Of a DNA stretch of 64,000 nucleotides, positions 9,917 through 19,169 are shown one piece after another (position 1 is the stretch's first letter; every line of letters starts with the position of its first letter). The stretch comes from Brachybacterium ginsengisoli. Lineage in GTDB: Bacteria; Actinomycetota; Actinomycetes; Actinomycetales; Dermabacteraceae. The stretch is taken from positions 2,790,001 through 2,854,000 of the forward strand of contig NZ_CP023564.1 of NCBI RefSeq assembly GCF_002407065.1. The letters run 5' to 3'. Below the pieces are notes generated by a model, which searched no databases, was not told the origin of the DNA, and saw only the letters and a program-made list of their open reading frames with translations. The position numbers were made by a program, and so were the translations under genes.

Positions 9917-11506
9917 TCACTCCCACTCGATGGTGCCCGGGGGCTTGCTGGTGATGTCGAGGGTGACGCGGTTGATCTCGCTGACCTCGTTGGTGATGCG
10001 GGTGGAGATCTTCGAGAGGACCTCGTAGGGCACCTTGGCCCAGTCGGCGGTCATGGCGTCGTCGCTCGTGACGGGGCGCAGCACGACCGGGTGGCCGTAG
10101 GTGCGGCCGTCGCCCTGCACGCCCACGGAGCGCACGTCGGCCAGCAGCACGACGGGGCACTGCCAGATGGTGCGGTCCAGGCCGGCGGCGGTCAGCTCGG
10201 CGCGGGCGATCGCGTCGGCCGCACGCAGGATGTCCAGGCGCTCCTTGGTGACCTCTCCGATGATGCGGATGCCGAGTCCGGGGCCGGGGAAGGGCTGGCG
10301 CCAGACGATCTCGTCGGGCAGGCCCAGCTCGGAGCCGACCGCGCGGACCTCGTCCTTGAACAGGGCGCGCAGCGGCTCGACCAGCTCGAAGGAGAGGTCC
10401 TCGGGCAGGCCGCCCACGTTGTGGTGGCTCTTGATGTTCGCCGCGCCCTCGCCGCCGCCGGACTCGACGACGTCGGGGTAGAGCGTGCCCTGGACCAGAA
10501 AAGCAGTGGCTTCCGCGTGGTCGCCCTCGACGACGCCCTGCTCGCGCAGGATGTCGGCCTGGGCCTGCTCGAAGGAGCGGATGAACTCGCGACCGATGAT
10601 CTTGCGCTTCTGCTCGGGATCGGTGACCCCGGCGAGCGCGGCGAGGAACTGCTCCTCGGCGTCGACCATGACGAGCTTCGCGCCGCCGGTGGAGGCGCCG
10701 AAGGCCTGCTCGATCTGCGCCGACTCGTCCTGGCGCATGAGGCCGTGGTTCACGTACACGCAGGTGAGGCGGTCACCGATGGCGCGCTGCACGAGGGCTG
10801 CGGCCACGGCGGAGTCCACGCCGCCGGAGAGGCCGCAGATCGCGGAGCCCTCGCCCACCTGCGCGCGGATCCGCTCGAGCTGCTCCTCGATGACGTTGCC
10901 GGTGGTCCAGGTGGGCTCGATGCCCGCGCCGCGGTGCAGGAAGTTCTCGAGCACCTCCTGGCCGCGGTCGGAGTGGCCCACCTCGGGGTGCCACTGCACG
11001 CCGTAGAGGCGCTTCTCGGCGTTCTCGAAGGCGGCGACGGGGCTCGCGGCGGAGGTCGCGACGACCTCGAAGCCGGTGGGGGCGCCGGTCACGGAGTCGC
11101 CGTGGCTCATCCACACGTTCTGCTCGAGGTCCTGCGCGGCGAGCAGCTGGGAATCGCCGTCGATGCTCTCCAGGCGGGTCGCGCCGTACTCGCGCAGGCC
11201 CGTCGGCGCGACGGTGCCGTCGAGCGCCGCCGCCATGGACTGGAAGCCGTAGCAGAGCCCGAGCACGGGCACGCCGGCCTCGAGCATGGCCGGGTCCAGG
11301 CGCGGGGCGCCCTCGGCGTAGACGGAGCTGGGACCGCCGGAGAGGATGATCGCGCGAGGCTGCTTGGCGAGGATCTGCTCCACCGGCATCGAATGCGGGA
11401 CGACCTCGGAGTAGACCCGGGCCTCCCGCACGCGGCGGGCGATGAGCTGTGCGTACTGGGCGCCGAAGTCGACGACGAGGACGGGGCGCTGGTCGGTGTC
11501 GTTCAC
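9917..11506 (-). CDS. guaA: GMP synthase, glutamine-hydrolysing
   Basis: Converts XMP, ATP and glutamine to GMP. The 529-residue protein has a class I amidotransferase domain (Cys in [12 protein letters not shown] in QWHPEVG). It then has the ATP pyrophosphatase loop [10 protein letters not shown] and a C-terminal dimerisation domain ending in the family-standard KPPGTIEWE. GuaA ends nearly always with this sequence, so the gene is complete. The GTG start at 11506 gives [18 protein letters not shown], the normal N-terminus, and TAGACT lies seven bases upstream. guaB and guaB3 are in the window but not linked. Confidence 0.97.
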   Translation of the reverse strand: MNDTDQRPVLVVDFGAQYAQLIARRVREARVYSEVVPHSMPVEQILAKQPRAIILSGGPSSVYAEGAPRLDPAMLEAGVPVLGLCYGFQSMAAALDGTVAPTGLREYGATRLESIDGDSQLLAAQDLEQNVWMSHGDSVTGAPTGFEVVATSAASPVAAFENAEKRLYGVQWHPEVGHSDRGQEVLENFLHRGAGIEPTWTTGNVIEEQLERIRAQVGEGSAICGLSGGVDSAVAAALVQRAIGDRLTCVYVNHGLMRQDESAQIEQAFGASTGGAKLVMVDAEEQFLAALAGVTDPEQKRKIIGREFIRSFEQAQADILREQGVVEGDHAEATAFLVQGTLYPDVVESGGGEGAANIKSHHNVGGLPEDLSFELVEPLRALFKDEVRAVGSELGLPDEIVWRQPFPGPGLGIRIIGEVTKERLDILRAADAIARAELTAAGLDRTIWQCPVVLLADVRSVGVQGDGRTYGHPVVLRPVTSDDAMTADWAKVPYEVLSKISTRITNEVSEINRVTLDITSKPPGTIEWE

Positions 11507-11513
11507 CCGGCCG

Positions 11514-11519
11514 AGTCTA
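11514..11519 (-). promoter_or_regulatory. Putative -10 box, leaderless guaA
   Basis: Minus-strand TAGACT with seven bases (CGGCCGG) before the GTG at 11506. Confidence 0.5.
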
Positions 11520-11612
11520 CGTGGGAGGTCGCGCTCCGGGTGCTCCCGTCCGCCCCGTCGGGGGACGATCCTCGTCACCTCCGGGCCGGGCGCCCCTCCC
11601 AGGTGGATCTGC

Positions 11613-12014
11613 TCAGGCCCGGTCCTCGTCCTGCAGGGTGGGTCGACGGGCCAGGTCGGCCTCGACCTTCTGGTGGGTCCAGCGCTCGCCGAAGAAGGAG
11701 AGCACGGGGATGACGCCGAAGAACATCAGCAGCAGCATCCGTCCCAGGCCCCAGCGCATCTTCATCCACAGGTCGAAGCCGAGGACCACGTAGACCATGT
11801 AGATCAGGCCGTGGATCGGGGACCACACCGAGGAGACCTGCTCCCAGAACGGGGACACCGAGGTGAACGGGACGTCGCCGCCGAAGACCACATAGCGCAT
11901 CAGCATGATCACGACCAGCACCAGCAGCGCGATGCCCTCCACGATGGAGGCCACGCGGAAGCGGGCGAAGGAGGTCCTGGCGGCGACTTCGTCGAGGGGG
12001 CGGGGAGCGGGCAC
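11613..12014 (-). CDS. DUF3817 membrane protein
   Basis: A 133-residue integral membrane protein with three to four hydrophobic helices ([49 protein letters not shown]). The [12 protein letters not shown] and [11 protein letters not shown] elements match the DUF3817 family, which has no known function. The GTG start lies three bases after the SURF1 stop, so the two are co-transcribed. Linkage to SURF1 hints at a respiratory-chain context, but that is inference. Confidence 0.75.
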   Translation of the reverse strand: MPAPRPLDEVAARTSFARFRVASIVEGIALLVLVVIMLMRYVVFGGDVPFTSVSPFWEQVSSVWSPIHGLIYMVYVVLGFDLWMKMRWGLGRMLLLMFFGVIPVLSFFGERWTHQKVEADLARRPTLQDEDRA

Positions 12015-12017
12015 GGG

Positions 12018-12881
12018 TCACACGTCCTTGTCGGAGGAGGGGGCGGTCGTCGCGGCGACGGCCGAGGAAGGGATGGTGCCGGCGGGGTCGCCGGCGTCGG
12101 GCTCGTCGTCGCCGAGCAGGTCCTGCATGGCTCGGCGGCGGTCGGCGACCTCGTCGAGGTGCGTCGCCCGCACGGAGCGCCACCACAGGTAGAGGAAGAA
12201 GCCGCCGAACAGGACCCACTGGAAGGAGTAGCCGATGTTCTGCCAGTTCAGCCCACGGGAGAAGTCGGACTCCGCCGCCGGCAGCGGTCGCAGCGGGCCG
12301 GAGGGGTCCGAGACGGAGACGTAGCCGGCGAACATGGGTGATCCCCATTCGTTGACCAGGAGCGGGGTCGCGATCTCGCTCGCCACTCCCCCTTCGACGC
12401 CGCCGGTGGCGGATTCGCTGGCCTCCAGCCGGCCGGAGATCTCGATCTCGCCCTGCGGGGCGGAGGGGGCGAGGTCCGGGTCGATCTGCCCGTCGGCGCC
12501 GGTGACGTCCGCTTCGGGCAGCCAGCCCCGGGCCACGGGCAGCCGGGCCCGGGAGCCGTCCTCCAGGTCGACCATGAGCGAGGAGACCACGAGCACCGCC
12601 GGGGTGCCGCCGATGTTCCGGCTGGGCACGAGGACCTGCTCACCCGGCGCATAGCTGCCCGTGGCGGTGACGTCCTGGCCGGAGAGCGCGTTGGTCACGG
12701 GATCGCCGACCTCCAGCACGCCGCGGATGTCGCCGAGCTGCTCGGGCCCGGCCGCATGGCTGGTGATCGCCTGATGCGCACGGTCCCACTGCCAGGTGGC
12801 GAGCAGGCCGCACACGACGGTCGCCGCCACCATCAGGGCGAGCATCCCCAGGAAGCGGGGACGGAGGGCGACGCGGAGCAT
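12018..12881 (-). CDS. SURF1-family cytochrome oxidase biogenesis protein
   Basis: A 287-residue membrane protein in the SURF1 layout. There is an N-terminal helix (FLGMLALMVAATVVCGLLATWQW, with the family's GxWQ-like end), a large extracytoplasmic domain from about 40 to 225, and a second helix at YSFQWVLFGGFFLYLWW followed by a charged cytoplasmic tail. The NIGYSFQW segment is diagnostic. SURF1 proteins help assemble haem-copper oxidase. It leads a two-gene operon with the DUF3817 gene. TACGAT lies six bases before the ATG. Confidence 0.85.
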   Translation of the reverse strand: MLRVALRPRFLGMLALMVAATVVCGLLATWQWDRAHQAITSHAAGPEQLGDIRGVLEVGDPVTNALSGQDVTATGSYAPGEQVLVPSRNIGGTPAVLVVSSLMVDLEDGSRARLPVARGWLPEADVTGADGQIDPDLAPSAPQGEIEISGRLEASESATGGVEGGVASEIATPLLVNEWGSPMFAGYVSVSDPSGPLRPLPAAESDFSRGLNWQNIGYSFQWVLFGGFFLYLWWRSVRATHLDEVADRRRAMQDLLGDDEPDAGDPAGTIPSSAVAATTAPSSDKDV

Positions 12882-12887
12882 GCGCCC

Positions 12888-12893
12888 ATCGTA
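12888..12893 (-). promoter_or_regulatory. Putative -10 box, leaderless SURF1 gene
   Basis: Minus-strand TACGAT, six bases (GGGCGC), then the ATG at 12881. Confidence 0.55.
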
Positions 12894-13004
12894 CGAGCCG
12901 CCGCCGGGACGGATGCTGGGCGGCGAGGTCTCTCACATCACGCCCACGTCCCCGCAGCCCGGCCGCAGCTCCGAAGGTCCCGAGCCGTCGGCCCGGCACG
13001 GACC

Positions 13005-13010
13005 TATGCT
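13005..13010 (+). promoter_or_regulatory. Putative -10 box, leaderless pta
   Basis: TATGCT, seven bases (GGGGACC), then the GTG at 13018. It is one of the closest matches to consensus in the window. Confidence 0.6.
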
Positions 13011-13017
13011 GGGGACC

Positions 13018-15105
13018 GTGTCCAAGAGTGTCTACATCGCCAGCCCGGAGGGGATGACCGGCAAGTCGATGGTGGCCTTCGGCCTCCTCGAAGCCCTCGC
13101 CTCCCGATCCGACCGTGTCGGGGTGTTCCGCCCCGTGGTCCAGTCCGGCCGATCGCGCGACTACGCCGTCGACCTCCTCACCAGCCATCCGGCGGTGGAG
13201 CAGTCCTATGAGGACGCGATCGGGGTGGAGCACGAGCTGATGCTCTCCGACCCCGATGCCGCGCACGAGCGGATCCTCGCCCGCCACCGCGAGCTCGCCG
13301 AGCGCTATGGCGTGCTGGTGGTCCTCGGCTCGGACTACGACGACCTCGCCAACCCCGCCGAGCTGTCCTTCAACGCGGAGGTCGCGGCCAACATGGGCGC
13401 GCCCGTGGTGATCGTGCTCTCCGGCCTGGACCGCAGCCCGGACCAGATCGCCGCCCTCGCGGCGGTGTCGATGAGCGAGTTCGGCGGGCACCACGCCCTG
13501 CCGATCGCCGTGGTGGTCAACCGCGCCGACGCGGACTGCCTGGACGCCGTCCGCGACGCGGTCGCGGCGAGGGTCCCCGAGGCGCTCGTCGCCGCGATCC
13601 CCGAGAACCCGGTGATCCTCGCCCCCACGGTGCAGGAGCTCAAGGACGCCGTGGGAGGCACCCTCCTGCAGGGCAACCCCGAGTGGCTGGACCGCGTCGC
13701 CGTGGGCACCGTCATCGCGGCGATGAGCCTGCCCAACGTGCTCAGCCGGCTCACCGAGAACTGCACGGTGATCGCTCCCGGCGACCGCTACGACCTGCTG
13801 CCCGGGCTGGTCATGGCGCAGCAGTCCGGCACCTTCCCCGCCCTCTCCTCGATCCTGCTCACCGGCGGCTACGACGTCCCCGAGGAGGTGGGCCGCCTGA
13901 TCTCCGGCGTCCGCCAGGACCTGCCGATCCTCACCACCGATCTGTCCACCTTCGACACCGCCGTGAGGGTCTCCACCTCCCGGGGGCGGCTGGACGTCGC
14001 GAGCCCGCAGAAGATGGACGCCGCCCGCCGCGCCGTCGCCGAGCACCTGCCGATCCCGGAGCTCCTGACCTCTCTCGAGGTGAGCCGCAGCGAGGTCGTC
14101 ACGCCGATGATGTTCGAGTTCGAGCTGCTGGCCCGCGCACGCGGCGCGAAGAAGACGATCGTGCTCCCGGAGGGGGACGAGCCGCGGATCATCGCGGCTG
14201 CCGAGGCGATCCTCGCCCGCGGCGTCGCCGAGCTGATCCTGCTCGGTGACGAGAACGAGATCCGTGCTCTGGCCGCCCAGCTGGGCCACGACATCTCCGA
14301 GGCGCGCATCGTCTCCCCGCACCACGAGGAGCACGTCGAGCGCTACGCCGCCGAGTACGCGCGGCTGCGCGCGAAGAAGGGCGTCACCCTCGAGCAGGCC
14401 CGCGAGAAGGTCCAGGACGTCTCCTACTTCGGCACCATGATGGTGCAGATGGGCGAGGCCGACGGGATGGTCTCCGGCGCGACCCACTCCACCGCCCACA
14501 CCATCCGTCCCTCCTTCGAGATCATCAAGACCAAGCCGGGGGCGAAGATCGTCTCCTCGGTGTTCCTGATGGCCCTCGAGGACCGGGTGCTGGTCTACGG
14601 CGACTGCGCCGTGAACCCGGATCCGACCGCCGAGCAGCTCGCGGACATCGCCGTGCAGTCCGCGGCCACGGCCGCACAGTTCGGGGTCGAGCCGCGCATC
14701 GCGATGCTCTCCTACTCCACCGGCACCTCCGGCAGCGGCGCAGACGTCGACAAGGTCCGCGAGGCGACGGCCCTGGTGCGCCAGGAGGATCCCGAGCTCG
14801 ACGTCGAGGGACCGATCCAGTACGACGCCGCCGTGGACGCATCGGTGGCGAAGACCAAGCTGCCGGACTCCTCCGTGGCCGGCCGGGCGACGGTCTTCGT
14901 CTTCCCGGATCTGAACACCGGCAACAACACCTACAAGGCCGTCCAGCGCTCCGCCGGCGCGATCGCGATCGGTCCGGTCCTGCAGGGGCTGAACAAGCCG
15001 GTCAACGACCTCTCCCGGGGCGCCCTCGTGGACGACATCATCAACACCGTGGTGATCACGGCGATCCAGGCGCAGGCGCAGGCGCCCTCCCCCACCGTCG
15101 GCTGA
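13018..15105 (+). CDS. pta: Phosphate acetyltransferase
   Basis: Interconverts acetyl-CoA and acetyl phosphate. The 695-residue product is the long three-domain form: an N-terminal DethB-synthase-like P-loop domain (YIASPEGMTGKSMVAFGLLEAL), a central DRTGG domain (near 210-320), and the C-terminal catalytic PTA_PTB domain with MVSGATHSTAHTIRPS and YSTGTSGSG. The GTG at 13018 puts the P-loop at the N-terminus as in the family. ackA begins 30 bases after the stop, so the pair forms the classical acetate overflow operon. Confidence 0.96.
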   Translation: MSKSVYIASPEGMTGKSMVAFGLLEALASRSDRVGVFRPVVQSGRSRDYAVDLLTSHPAVEQSYEDAIGVEHELMLSDPDAAHERILARHRELAERYGVLVVLGSDYDDLANPAELSFNAEVAANMGAPVVIVLSGLDRSPDQIAALAAVSMSEFGGHHALPIAVVVNRADADCLDAVRDAVAARVPEALVAAIPENPVILAPTVQELKDAVGGTLLQGNPEWLDRVAVGTVIAAMSLPNVLSRLTENCTVIAPGDRYDLLPGLVMAQQSGTFPALSSILLTGGYDVPEEVGRLISGVRQDLPILTTDLSTFDTAVRVSTSRGRLDVASPQKMDAARRAVAEHLPIPELLTSLEVSRSEVVTPMMFEFELLARARGAKKTIVLPEGDEPRIIAAAEAILARGVAELILLGDENEIRALAAQLGHDISEARIVSPHHEEHVERYAAEYARLRAKKGVTLEQAREKVQDVSYFGTMMVQMGEADGMVSGATHSTAHTIRPSFEIIKTKPGAKIVSSVFLMALEDRVLVYGDCAVNPDPTAEQLADIAVQSAATAAQFGVEPRIAMLSYSTGTSGSGADVDKVREATALVRQEDPELDVEGPIQYDAAVDASVAKTKLPDSSVAGRATVFVFPDLNTGNNTYKAVQRSAGAIAIGPVLQGLNKPVNDLSRGALVDDIINTVVITAIQAQAQAPSPTVG

Positions 15106-15135
15106 CCCTCGTCCGGCACCTCCAGGAGCTCTTCC

Positions 15136-16356
15136 ATGGCTGATCCCACCGCCTCCCGCATCCTCGTCATCAACTCCGGCTCGTCCTCGTTGAAGTTCCA
15201 GCTGCTCTCCCCCGGGGACGGCGTCGTCCACGCCTCCGGGATCGTCGAGCGCGTGGGACAGGAGAACGGCACCGCCAAGATCGCGGCCGACGGGAAGGAG
15301 TCGACCTTCGAGGGTCCCGTCGCGGACCACAAGGCGGCGATGACCATCGTCGAGACGCTCTTCGGGGAGGTGGGCCTCTCGCTGACCGACGGCAGCATCC
15401 GCGCCGTCGGGCACCGGGTGGTCCAGGGCGGGGCGCGGTACTCCGAGCCGGTCCTCATCGACGAGCAGGTGCGCTGGGACATCCATGACCTGGGCAAGCT
15501 CGCCCCGCTGCACAACTATGCGGCGGTGGACGGGATCGACGGCGCGATGGCTCTGCTGCCGGACGTCCCCCACATCGCCGTCTTCGACACGGCGTTCTTC
15601 ACCGGCCTGCCCGAGGCCGCGGCGACCTACGCGCTGAACCGCGAGATCGCGACCGAGTACCGGGTGCGCCGCTACGGCGCCCACGGCACCAGCCACCAGT
15701 ACGTCTCCCGCACCGTCTCCGAGCTCCTGGCCGCCGAGGGCAGGGACGTGAGCGACCTGCGGCAGATCGTGATGCACCTGGGCAACGGCGCCTCCGCCTC
15801 CGCTGTGCTCGGGGACCGGGCGGTGGAGACCTCGATGGGGCTGACGCCGCTCGAGGGGCTCGTGATGGGCACCCGCACCGGGGACATCGACCCCACGATC
15901 TACCTCCACCTGCACCGACGCGCCGGTCTCGACGCCCCCGCGATCGACGACATCCTCAACAAGCGCTCGGGGATGCAGGGCATGTGCGGGATGAGCGACT
16001 TCCGCGACATCACCAAGGCCGTCGAGGCCGGCGACGAGGCCGCCATCCTCGCCACCGACGTGTACGTGCATCGGCTGCGCAAGTACCTGGGCTCCTACAC
16101 CTTCGTGCTCGGCGGTCTGGACGTGCTCACCTTCACCGCCGGGATCGGCGAGAACGTTCCGATGGTCCGCGAGCGCCTGCTCACGGGCCTCGAGGATCTG
16201 GGCATCGAGATCGACCTCGCAGCGAACGCGGCCCGTGCGGAGGGACCCCGGGTCATCTCCACCCCGGCCTCGCGGACGCTCGTGATGATCGTGCCCACGA
16301 ACGAGGAGCTGTCGATCGCGCAGCAGGCCGACGCCGTCGCCCGCGGCGAGGGCTGA
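15136..16356 (+). CDS. ackA: Acetate kinase
   Basis: Makes acetate and ATP from acetyl phosphate and ADP. This 406-residue member of the ASKHA fold has the signature VINSGSSSLKFQL at residues 12-24, HGTSHQYVS (second signature, active-site His), and the adenosine motif GGLDVLTFTAGIGEN near 330-345. AGGAGC upstream serves as the ribosome-binding site. Operon with pta. Confidence 0.97.
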   Translation: MADPTASRILVINSGSSSLKFQLLSPGDGVVHASGIVERVGQENGTAKIAADGKESTFEGPVADHKAAMTIVETLFGEVGLSLTDGSIRAVGHRVVQGGARYSEPVLIDEQVRWDIHDLGKLAPLHNYAAVDGIDGAMALLPDVPHIAVFDTAFFTGLPEAAATYALNREIATEYRVRRYGAHGTSHQYVSRTVSELLAAEGRDVSDLRQIVMHLGNGASASAVLGDRAVETSMGLTPLEGLVMGTRTGDIDPTIYLHLHRRAGLDAPAIDDILNKRSGMQGMCGMSDFRDITKAVEAGDEAAILATDVYVHRLRKYLGSYTFVLGGLDVLTFTAGIGENVPMVRERLLTGLEDLGIEIDLAANAARAEGPRVISTPASRTLVMIVPTNEELSIAQQADAVARGEG

Positions 16357-16476
16357 GGCCCGCTCGACTCCGCCCTCCTGGTACGACGTCGGCGGGTGGG
16401 GACTGCTCACCACCGCGCCGAGCGCTCCCACGACGTACTCTTCGAGGGTCGAGAACGAACTCACCAGGGGGAACAG

Positions 16477-17022
16477 ATGGCGTACCAGGCGTCCTACGGC
16501 ACGTACCGGGCACCGGCGAAGAAGCGCGGCCTGAAGCGGATCATCTTCGGGATCCTGGGCATCATCGCGAACCTCATCGGCCTGATCGTGATGCCCGTCG
16601 TGGCCGGCATCGTGGTGACGGTCATCGCTCTGCTGTCCGCGAGCCCGGTCTCGATCGGCGGCCCGTCCGGCACGGTTCAGACCACGTCCTCCTCGCTCTA
16701 CTTCGTCTACGTCCCGACCTCCGAGACCGGCTCGTCCTCCTGCACGGTCGAGGGCGCCTCCGACATGGTCTGGGATCCCTCCCAGGGGTCGTCACCGGCC
16801 ACGATCGACGGCACCGAGTACACGGTCGTCGGCAGCATCCAGGTCACCGACGACCAGGAGGTCGCCGTGACCTGCGACGGTGCCAGCGACGTCGCGGTCG
16901 CGGACATCGGCTTCGTGGGCTCCCTGGTGGGCATGGCCGTGGGCCTCATCATCCCGATCGGACTCGGCCTGCTCGCGGTCATCCTGCTGATCTGGGGGAT
17001 CGTCGCGCGCGTGCGGTCCTGA
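16477..17022 (+). CDS. Small two-helix membrane protein, unknown function
   Basis: A 181-residue protein not recognised. A basic N-terminus (KKRGLKR) precedes a long helix (IIFGILGIIANLIGLIVMPVVAGIVVTVIALL). An extracytoplasmic Ser/Thr-rich domain of about 90 residues follows with two cysteines in SSSCTVEG and AVTCDG that could form a disulphide. A second helix (VGMAVGLIIPIGLGLLAVILLIWG) and a short basic tail end the protein. Both termini are therefore predicted cytoplasmic. The ATG at 16477 has CAGGGGGA upstream. It is downstream of ackA in the same direction but 120 bases away. Confidence 0.75.
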   Translation: MAYQASYGTYRAPAKKRGLKRIIFGILGIIANLIGLIVMPVVAGIVVTVIALLSASPVSIGGPSGTVQTTSSSLYFVYVPTSETGSSSCTVEGASDMVWDPSQGSSPATIDGTEYTVVGSIQVTDDQEVAVTCDGASDVAVADIGFVGSLVGMAVGLIIPIGLGLLAVILLIWGIVARVRS

Positions 17023-17142
17023 GGCGCCGGCGGCCGGTCGTCGGCGAGCCGTCGAGCCTCCTCGAGCGTGCGGGGCTCGGGGTCTGCGCGGGCTGCGGGC
17101 GGGCACGTGCGCCATCAGCCCCTGCGCCGTGCATCCGATACG

Positions 17143-17646
17143 TCAGCGGAGATCCGACGCGGCCCTCTCCTCCGCCGCCGCTCGGCAGGTCGAGGACCAA
17201 GCGCCCTGATCGAAGAACAGCTCGTCGCGCCACGGGATGCCGAGCGCCTCGGCCAGATCCCGACGGAACTCACCCTCGACGTCCTCCAGATTCTCGCGCG
17301 GGATCGAGAGGCGGCGTCTGCCCGCGGCGTCCCGGGTCTTCGACGGGGTCCGCCCAAGCCCGGTGCCCCCTGCTCGGGTGCGCCGACGGGCCAGCCTGCG
17401 CAGCACTCCCGGCACGGTGAAGAACAGCCAGAGCGCAGCCGTGAGCGCATAGAACCCCGAGGCGGGCTGCGCCAGGGAGAAGAGGAGGAACGGGCCGCCG
17501 AAGGAGAGCACCGTCTCCCACGGCGTCCCGAGCAGAAGGAGCACCGCGGAGAGGGCAGCCGCCGCGACGAGGCCGTTCTTCGCCCGTCCTCCCTGCGGGG
17601 AGGACTCCTCCGGCGCTGTGGTGGGGATCGGCTGGTAGTCGCTCAT
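17143..17646 (-). CDS. Short GIPW-motif membrane protein, copy 2 of duplicated module
   Basis: A 167-residue protein of unknown function. Two hydrophobic helices (LVAAAALSAVLLLLG; FYALTAALWLFFTVPGVL) are followed by a basic linker and a C-terminal soluble region with LAEALGIPWRDELFFDQ and WSSTCRAAAEERA. It is clearly paralogous to the protein at 18672-19169 (GFYALTAALWLFFTVPGVLRRLA against GFLSFVAVFWIWIEGPGML; ALGIPWRDEL against ALGIPWEDEL). Its ATG overlaps the stop of the upstream long partner (ATGA), so translation is probably coupled. No enzyme motif is visible. Confidence 0.75.
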   Translation of the reverse strand: MSDYQPIPTTAPEESSPQGGRAKNGLVAAAALSAVLLLLGTPWETVLSFGGPFLLFSLAQPASGFYALTAALWLFFTVPGVLRRLARRRTRAGGTGLGRTPSKTRDAAGRRRLSIPRENLEDVEGEFRRDLAEALGIPWRDELFFDQGAWSSTCRAAAEERAASDLR

Positions 17647-18554
17647 CGGGTCTCCCCTCCTGTCCGGTCTCCGCTGTCGGTGCTCGGCTCGTCCTCCGCG
17701 TCAGCAGTCCTCTCCAGGCGGTCCGAGGTGTAGAGATCGGTGGACGTGTACACCGATCCGGACCAGCTCGGGGTCCAGGAGGAGGGCGTGGCGCGGACAT
17801 CGGAGGGGTCCTCGTCGGGCGCTCCTCCGCCGTCTGCGCCGAGGCCGGCGAGGGAGACAGTTCCCTGCGACTCCGCAGGCTCCGCGGGACCTCGACCTTC
17901 CGGTTCGGGAGGTCCGGACGGCTCCTGCTCCGTCGACGGCGTGGCTCGACCCGACCGGGACGGATCATGCCGGTCCCCCTCGAGGCGTTCCGGAGCAGGC
18001 TCCTCGGAGACGACGCGCAGGATCTCGAGGAACGCGCGAGCGCCGCCCGCGGTCTCGTACTCCGCACGCCAGGGGATCCCCGCGTCCCGGGCGATCGCCT
18101 GGAGCTCCTGGGTGCTGCGGAAGATGCGCCAGGACCCTGGATGGATCCTGTCCTCGACACCCCCGTCGTCGGTGAAGACGAGGGGCGAGCTGGACCCCTC
18201 CTGCCCGGAACGACGGGTCGGCTCCTCCGGGCCCGGCACGTCGGAGGAGGGATCGTGCTGCCGGATCATGGCCGCGCGCCACGGCAGCACCACGAGGACC
18301 AGCAGCCACAGCAGCACGAGGGTGGGGACGTATCCGTGGTGCAGCCAGAGATGCAGGAAGCCAGGACCACGCCCGTGCAGCCGCTGCACGATCTGCTCGC
18401 GCACCATCGAGGCCGCCGAGCTCGGGGCATCGAAGAAGGGGACGAACAGCAGCACCAGGCTCACCGCCGCGGCGAGCAGGCCCAGCCCCAGGATCGCCCA
18501 CGCCGGGACGCCACCTCTCGACGCCGAGGATCTCCCGCGGGACGGCCTCACCAC
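17643..18554 (-). CDS. Long GIPW-motif membrane protein, copy 2 of duplicated module
   Basis: A 303-residue protein of unknown function. Two helices (AILGLGLLAAAVSLVLLFVPFF; TLVLLWLLVLVVLPW) are followed by a soluble region with RDAGIPWRAEYETAGGARAF then LEILR. A long Pro/Glu/Gly/Ser-rich linker of about 90 residues leads to a conserved tail SGSVYTSTDLYTSDRLE. The same motifs occur in order in the product of 19166-20041, so the two are paralogues. It is first in a two-gene unit with the short partner, and 117 bases separate it from the previous module copy. Confidence 0.75.
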   Translation of the reverse strand: MVRPSRGRSSASRGGVPAWAILGLGLLAAAVSLVLLFVPFFDAPSSAASMVREQIVQRLHGRGPGFLHLWLHHGYVPTLVLLWLLVLVVLPWRAAMIRQHDPSSDVPGPEEPTRRSGQEGSSSPLVFTDDGGVEDRIHPGSWRIFRSTQELQAIARDAGIPWRAEYETAGGARAFLEILRVVSEEPAPERLEGDRHDPSRSGRATPSTEQEPSGPPEPEGRGPAEPAESQGTVSLAGLGADGGGAPDEDPSDVRATPSSWTPSWSGSVYTSTDLYTSDRLERTADAEDEPSTDSGDRTGGETR

Positions 18555-18671
18555 GTGCGCACCTCAGGGTCCGTCGCGGGCCCCTCCACGATCGATCGTT
18601 CCATGCTGCGCCCACTCCCCCGGCAGATGCTGCGCACCGACCCCCGGGCGCCCCGTCATTATGTCAGCCGC

Positions 18672-19169
18672 TCAGGGACGGACCGCAGCGGCACGATCGC
18701 GTGCGGCGGCACGGCACACGCGGGCCCATTCCTGCTGATCGACGAGCAGCTCGTCCTCCCAGGGGATCCCGAGGGCGCGAGCCATCTCCAGGCGATGCTC
18801 GAGGCCCAGCGCCTCCGGTGCGGCGGTCGGGACGGTGAGCAGCTCCTCACCCGGCTTTTCACCCGGCTCCTCGACGACGGGCGGCTCCTGCTCCGTCCGC
18901 GGCGGCGACGCCAGCGCGCGCAGCATGCCCGGTCCCTCGATCCAGATCCAGAACACCGCGACGAACGAGAGGAACCCGGTGGAGGGACGCAGCAGCCACG
19001 GCACGATGTACTCCACCAGATCGGGGCGCAGCTCCCAGTGCAGGAACGGCACCATCACCCACAACGCCAGCACGAGAGCCAGGAACAGCCGCAGCAGGGA
19101 GCGGAAGACGGTGCGCAGGGGTGATCGCCTGCCTGCCGCCCGGCCGCGCGGAGAGGACCGCCGGGTCAT
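18672..19169 (-). CDS. Short GIPW-motif membrane protein, copy 1 of duplicated module
   Basis: A 165-residue paralogue of the 17143-17646 product. It has a basic N-terminus (RGRAAGRR), a helix at LLRLFLALVLALWVMVPFL, a second at GFLSFVAVFWIWIEGPGML, then an acidic Pro-rich linker and the C-terminal ARALGIPWEDELLVDQ and WARVCRAAARDRA. Function is unknown. The ATG overlaps the stop of the long partner by four bases (ATGA). It is probably part of the guaB3 transcript. Confidence 0.75.
   Translation of the reverse strand: MTRRSSPRGRAAGRRSPLRTVFRSLLRLFLALVLALWVMVPFLHWELRPDLVEYIVPWLLRPSTGFLSFVAVFWIWIEGPGMLRALASPPRTEQEPPVVEEPGEKPGEELLTVPTAAPEALGLEHRLEMARALGIPWEDELLVDQQEWARVCRAAARDRAAAVRP

Noticed and set aside
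12640-16464. A 1274-residue open frame on the minus strand opposite SURF1, pta and ackA
   Set aside because: It is antisense to well-identified genes and is a by-product of high GC. Its composition (His/Gly/Arg/Val-rich) is that of a shadow frame.
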